Origin: Sphaerulina vaccinii
Taxonomy: Eukaryota > Ascomycota > Dothideomycetes > Mycosphaerellales > Mycosphaerellaceae
Assembly: GCA_022570795.1 (NCBI GenBank)
Contig: JAKUDP010000006.1
Location: 1,054,001-1,118,000, forward strand
Length of the DNA: 64,000 nucleotides
Reading direction: 5' to 3'
Shown: positions 63,419 through 64,000 of the stretch, one piece after another
Position numbering within the stretch: the stretch's first letter is position 1
Layout of the letters: each line of letters opens with the position of its first letter
Position numbers and translations under genes: made by a program
Notes under the pieces: model-generated
Told to the model about the DNA's origin: nothing
Database searches by the model: none
Seen by the model: the letters and a program-made list of their open reading frames with translations, nothing else

Positions 63419-64000
63419 TCACGAGCTATGGCGACGTAATGAGCTCGCAACATGGCTCTTTGTAAGAGGGCAGTAGGCTCGCGAGTCCGATAGTCGGTCT
63501 ACCGGTCTAATGCCAGCGCGTCGGACGATCATCTTGGGAAGAAGTTGCAGAAGAGCTTCGGCCTTGGGTTCGGATGGATGTAAAAGACGCAGCATTGCAT
63601 CATTGAACGATATTGGTATACTGCCCCTTCTACTCCATGGGTCCTGCGTCGGTTTCAATGATTCTGATTGGAATGCAATCATCTTATCCCATAGATTTGG
63701 ACTTGTCCGCCATTGGTTGCCCAACTTAAGGATGGTCACGATGGTGTTCGTCGCGGGAAAAACGCTCATAGTTCTGATGTCGTCTTTCCAACTCCAATCT
63801 GGGTCTCCATCCACTAGCTTCACTGCGTTCTGCGACTTTTGTTTCCACCAACAGAAGTCAAGAAAGCAGAGTATGGCAGGATCTGCGGAGTTGTTCTCTT
63901 GGTGTATTAGCGATTCTACGACCGAGCTCAGCAAATTCGCCCTCCATGCGGAGCCGTGACCAGCTGAGACTACACTTCGTTCGATGTCTCTGGCCTGAGG
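63419..64000 (-). CDS. Unknown protein, 5' part outside window
   Basis: The frame is open from the stop at 63419 to the right edge, at least 193 codons. Its sequence (DPAILCFLDFCWWKQKSQ; IRTMSVFPATNTIVTILKL; DAMLRLLHPSEPKAEALLQL) looks coding in composition, with no known domain. The start lies beyond the window. Convergent with the methyltransferase relic. Confidence 0.45.
   Translation of the reverse strand, partial: PQARDIERSVVSAGHGSAWRANLLSSVVESLIHQENNSADPAILCFLDFCWWKQKSQNAVKLVDGDPDWSWKDDIRTMSVFPATNTIVTILKLGNQWRTSPNLWDKMIAFQSESLKPTQDPWSRRGSIPISFNDAMLRLLHPSEPKAEALLQLLPKMIVRRAGIRPVDRLSDSRAYCPLTKSHVASSLRRHSS

Overview
The window is nuclear DNA from a filamentous ascomycete. Most introns are 40-90 bp with GT..AG ends and CTAAC-like branch sites. 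The genes are monocistronic on both strands with close intergenic distances, and several products belong to fungus-restricted families (PalF arrestin, questin-oxidase-like DUF4243, GH76, fungal F-box-like proteins, hybrid histidine kinase). The mix of families and the codon use suggest Dothideomycetes, probably near Mycosphaerellales; that placement is inference, since there is no rRNA or other marker to confirm it.

Layout. 1-4.4 kb: a 5'-truncated membrane-protein gene, a GH127-type beta-L-arabinofuranosidase and a small unknown fungal protein. 4.4-11.3 kb: gene-poor, with one clear gene, a 7-dehydrocholesterol-reductase-like sterol reductase (unusual in an ascomycete), and one long unexplained ORF. 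11.3-14.1 kb: a GAF-type hybrid histidine kinase. 14.5-16.4 kb: a head-to-tail array of eight ~150-nt units with a ~240-bp period. Each carries a TATA-like element, a CAACAA-like start, a tRNA-like A box and D arm, a covarying hairpin and a T4 run. I read it as a family of RNA polymerase III small RNA genes; it is the most novel feature here. 16.4-24 kb: serine dehydratase, a putative mitochondrial protein, a PrpF-family isomerase, a frame-broken F-box-like gene and a protein with about six HTH/Myb-like repeats, also frame-broken. 24-30 kb: DUF4243 oxidase, RNase P subunit Pop4/p29, an unknown disordered protein and a GST. 30-43 kb: PalF, a GH76 mannanase, a Baeyer-Villiger-type flavin monooxygenase, eIF3j, an unknown three-exon gene and FMP52. 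43.8-55.5 kb: two very large minus-strand genes, a DH-BAR-SH3 RhoGEF and a YOR1-like ABCC transporter. 57.5-64 kb: a disordered protein, PRA1, the ER J-protein ERJ5, an O-methyltransferase relic with two frame breaks, and a minus-strand gene running off the right end.

Most genes are unrelated housekeeping or signalling loci; I see no biosynthetic cluster. Several encode secreted or envelope-related functions (GH127, GH76, PalF pH sensing, YOR1-like efflux), consistent with a plant-associated or saprotrophic lifestyle, but that is inference. Exon boundaries were set by hand from splice consensus, reading-frame continuity and family knowledge. In the multi-exon models the summed exons are divisible by three.
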